A stretch of 7,742 nt of DNA from Campylobacter sp. (GTDB lineage: Bacteria; Campylobacterota; Campylobacteria; Campylobacterales; Campylobacteraceae): positions 1 through 7,742 of the forward strand of contig JAFVMP010000145.1 in assembly GCA_017506845.1 (NCBI GenBank), in the 5' to 3' direction. This document shows, in pieces, positions 7,247-7,742 of this stretch (its first letter is position 1; every line of letters begins with the position of its first letter). The position numbers and the translations under genes were made by a program. The notes below the pieces were generated by a model. The model did no database searches. It worked only from the letters and a program-made list of their open reading frames with translations, and was not told where the DNA came from.

Positions 7247-7742
7247 TCCGGAACGACAAGGTCTTCACTTATTCCTATGATCTGACCCAGACCGCCGCAA
7301 ACAGGGCAGGCACCCAGAGGACTGTTGAAACTGAACAGATACTCGTCAGGCTTGGCAAAAGACATTCCGTCAGCTTCAAAACGGTTTATGAAGGCCCTTG
7401 TCTCCACAGTACCTGAAGAGTACTCCTTTCTGACCAGAATGGATCCGTTGCCTTTATCGAATGCAGAATCAACGGATGCATGAAGTCTTGTCTGCAGATC
7501 TTCCAAATCCATCTGTGGATATTGAACTTTCAGTCGGTCCACAAGAAGATACAGATCGGCAGGATACTCCCCTGACTCAGAAAGCTTCATCACATCTTCT
7601 ATACGGACAACCTTGTCGGTGAAGAATCTTGAATAACCTTCCTCCTTAAGCTGAAGCATCAGCTCCACCTTGTCTTCTCTTGAAGACCAGCCAAGGTCTG
7701 CAAGCACATATACCGCAGAGGCTTCACCGCTGAAGATATAAC
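7241..7742 (-). CDS. uvrA: UvrA (excinuclease ABC subunit A), internal fragment, broken at both ends
   Basis: UvrA is the ATPase that recognises DNA damage in nucleotide excision repair and loads UvrB. The minus-strand frame is open from the window edge (reading YIFSGEASAVYVLADLGW...) to the join at about 7241; its apparent GTG start at 7705-7707 is internal. The roughly 166 residues correspond to the region after the first Walker A half, spanning the UvrB-binding/insertion area: LMLQLKEEGYSRFF, YLLVDRLKV, LHASVDSAFDKGNGSI, then LFSFNSPLGACPVCGGLG with the CxxC of the first zinc module, ending at ISEDLVVPDK. A complete UvrA has about 940 residues, so only a middle slice is here. The ISEDLVVPDK style resembles Bacteroidota UvrA, an assignment I hold with moderate confidence. 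GC content (about 48%) and codon choice differ from everything upstream. The 20 residues read after the join are antisense antiporter. Confidence 0.9.

Noticed and set aside
7242..7280. A novel C-terminus (SCPERQGLHLFL) for a short 237-residue antiporter.
   Set aside because: These codons are the reverse strand of the conserved UvrA segment EDLVVPDK, so the tail is an accident of the join.
7204..7416. Plus-strand open frame of about 70 codons crossing the join.
   Set aside because: It reads out-of-frame antiporter and then antisense UvrA across an artificial boundary, so it cannot be a real gene.

Overview
This window is almost entirely ordinary chromosome of an AT-rich Campylobacterota bacterium, most like Campylobacter, followed by a short tail that does not belong to the same genome context. 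The evidence for Campylobacter is the low GC content (about one third by sampling rows), the preference for AGA/AGG arginine codons and A/T third positions, the character of the Nuo and TopA proteins, and a promoter upstream of topA that fits the Campylobacter pattern of a -10 box preceded by spaced T-tracts instead of a -35 box. I cannot name the species from sequence alone.

Bases 1-4370 are the end of a respiratory complex I operon: nuoL (5' end cut off by the window), nuoM and nuoN. They are joined by two ATGA stop/start overlaps, each with a good ribosome binding site. These three proteins are the antiporter-like, proton-pumping membrane subunits of complex I and form the distal part of its membrane arm. 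All the key charged residues in their membrane segments are present, although NuoM and NuoN differ from the textbook sequences around the TM7-TM8 motif.

Bases 4371-4451 hold a probable promoter, then topA (4452-6530) encodes a full-length DNA topoisomerase I with three C-terminal zinc ribbons. Thirty-six bases later, from a TTG start, comes a CPA2-type cation/proton antiporter (6567 to about 7241). It reads normally for about 225 residues and is then cut off mid-domain.

Near base 7241 the sequence changes abruptly. From there to 7742 the GC content rises to about 48%, codon use changes, and the minus strand encodes an internal piece of UvrA (excinuclease ABC subunit A) of a different, possibly Bacteroidota, style. 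Both genes are broken at the same point, with no mobile element, repeat or target duplication visible. The simplest reading is a chimeric join (assembly or library artefact); a real recombination event is possible but less likely. I found no sign of a novel biological system. The points worth checking are the join, the unusual Glu in the antiporter, and the divergent TM7-TM8 motifs of NuoM and NuoN.
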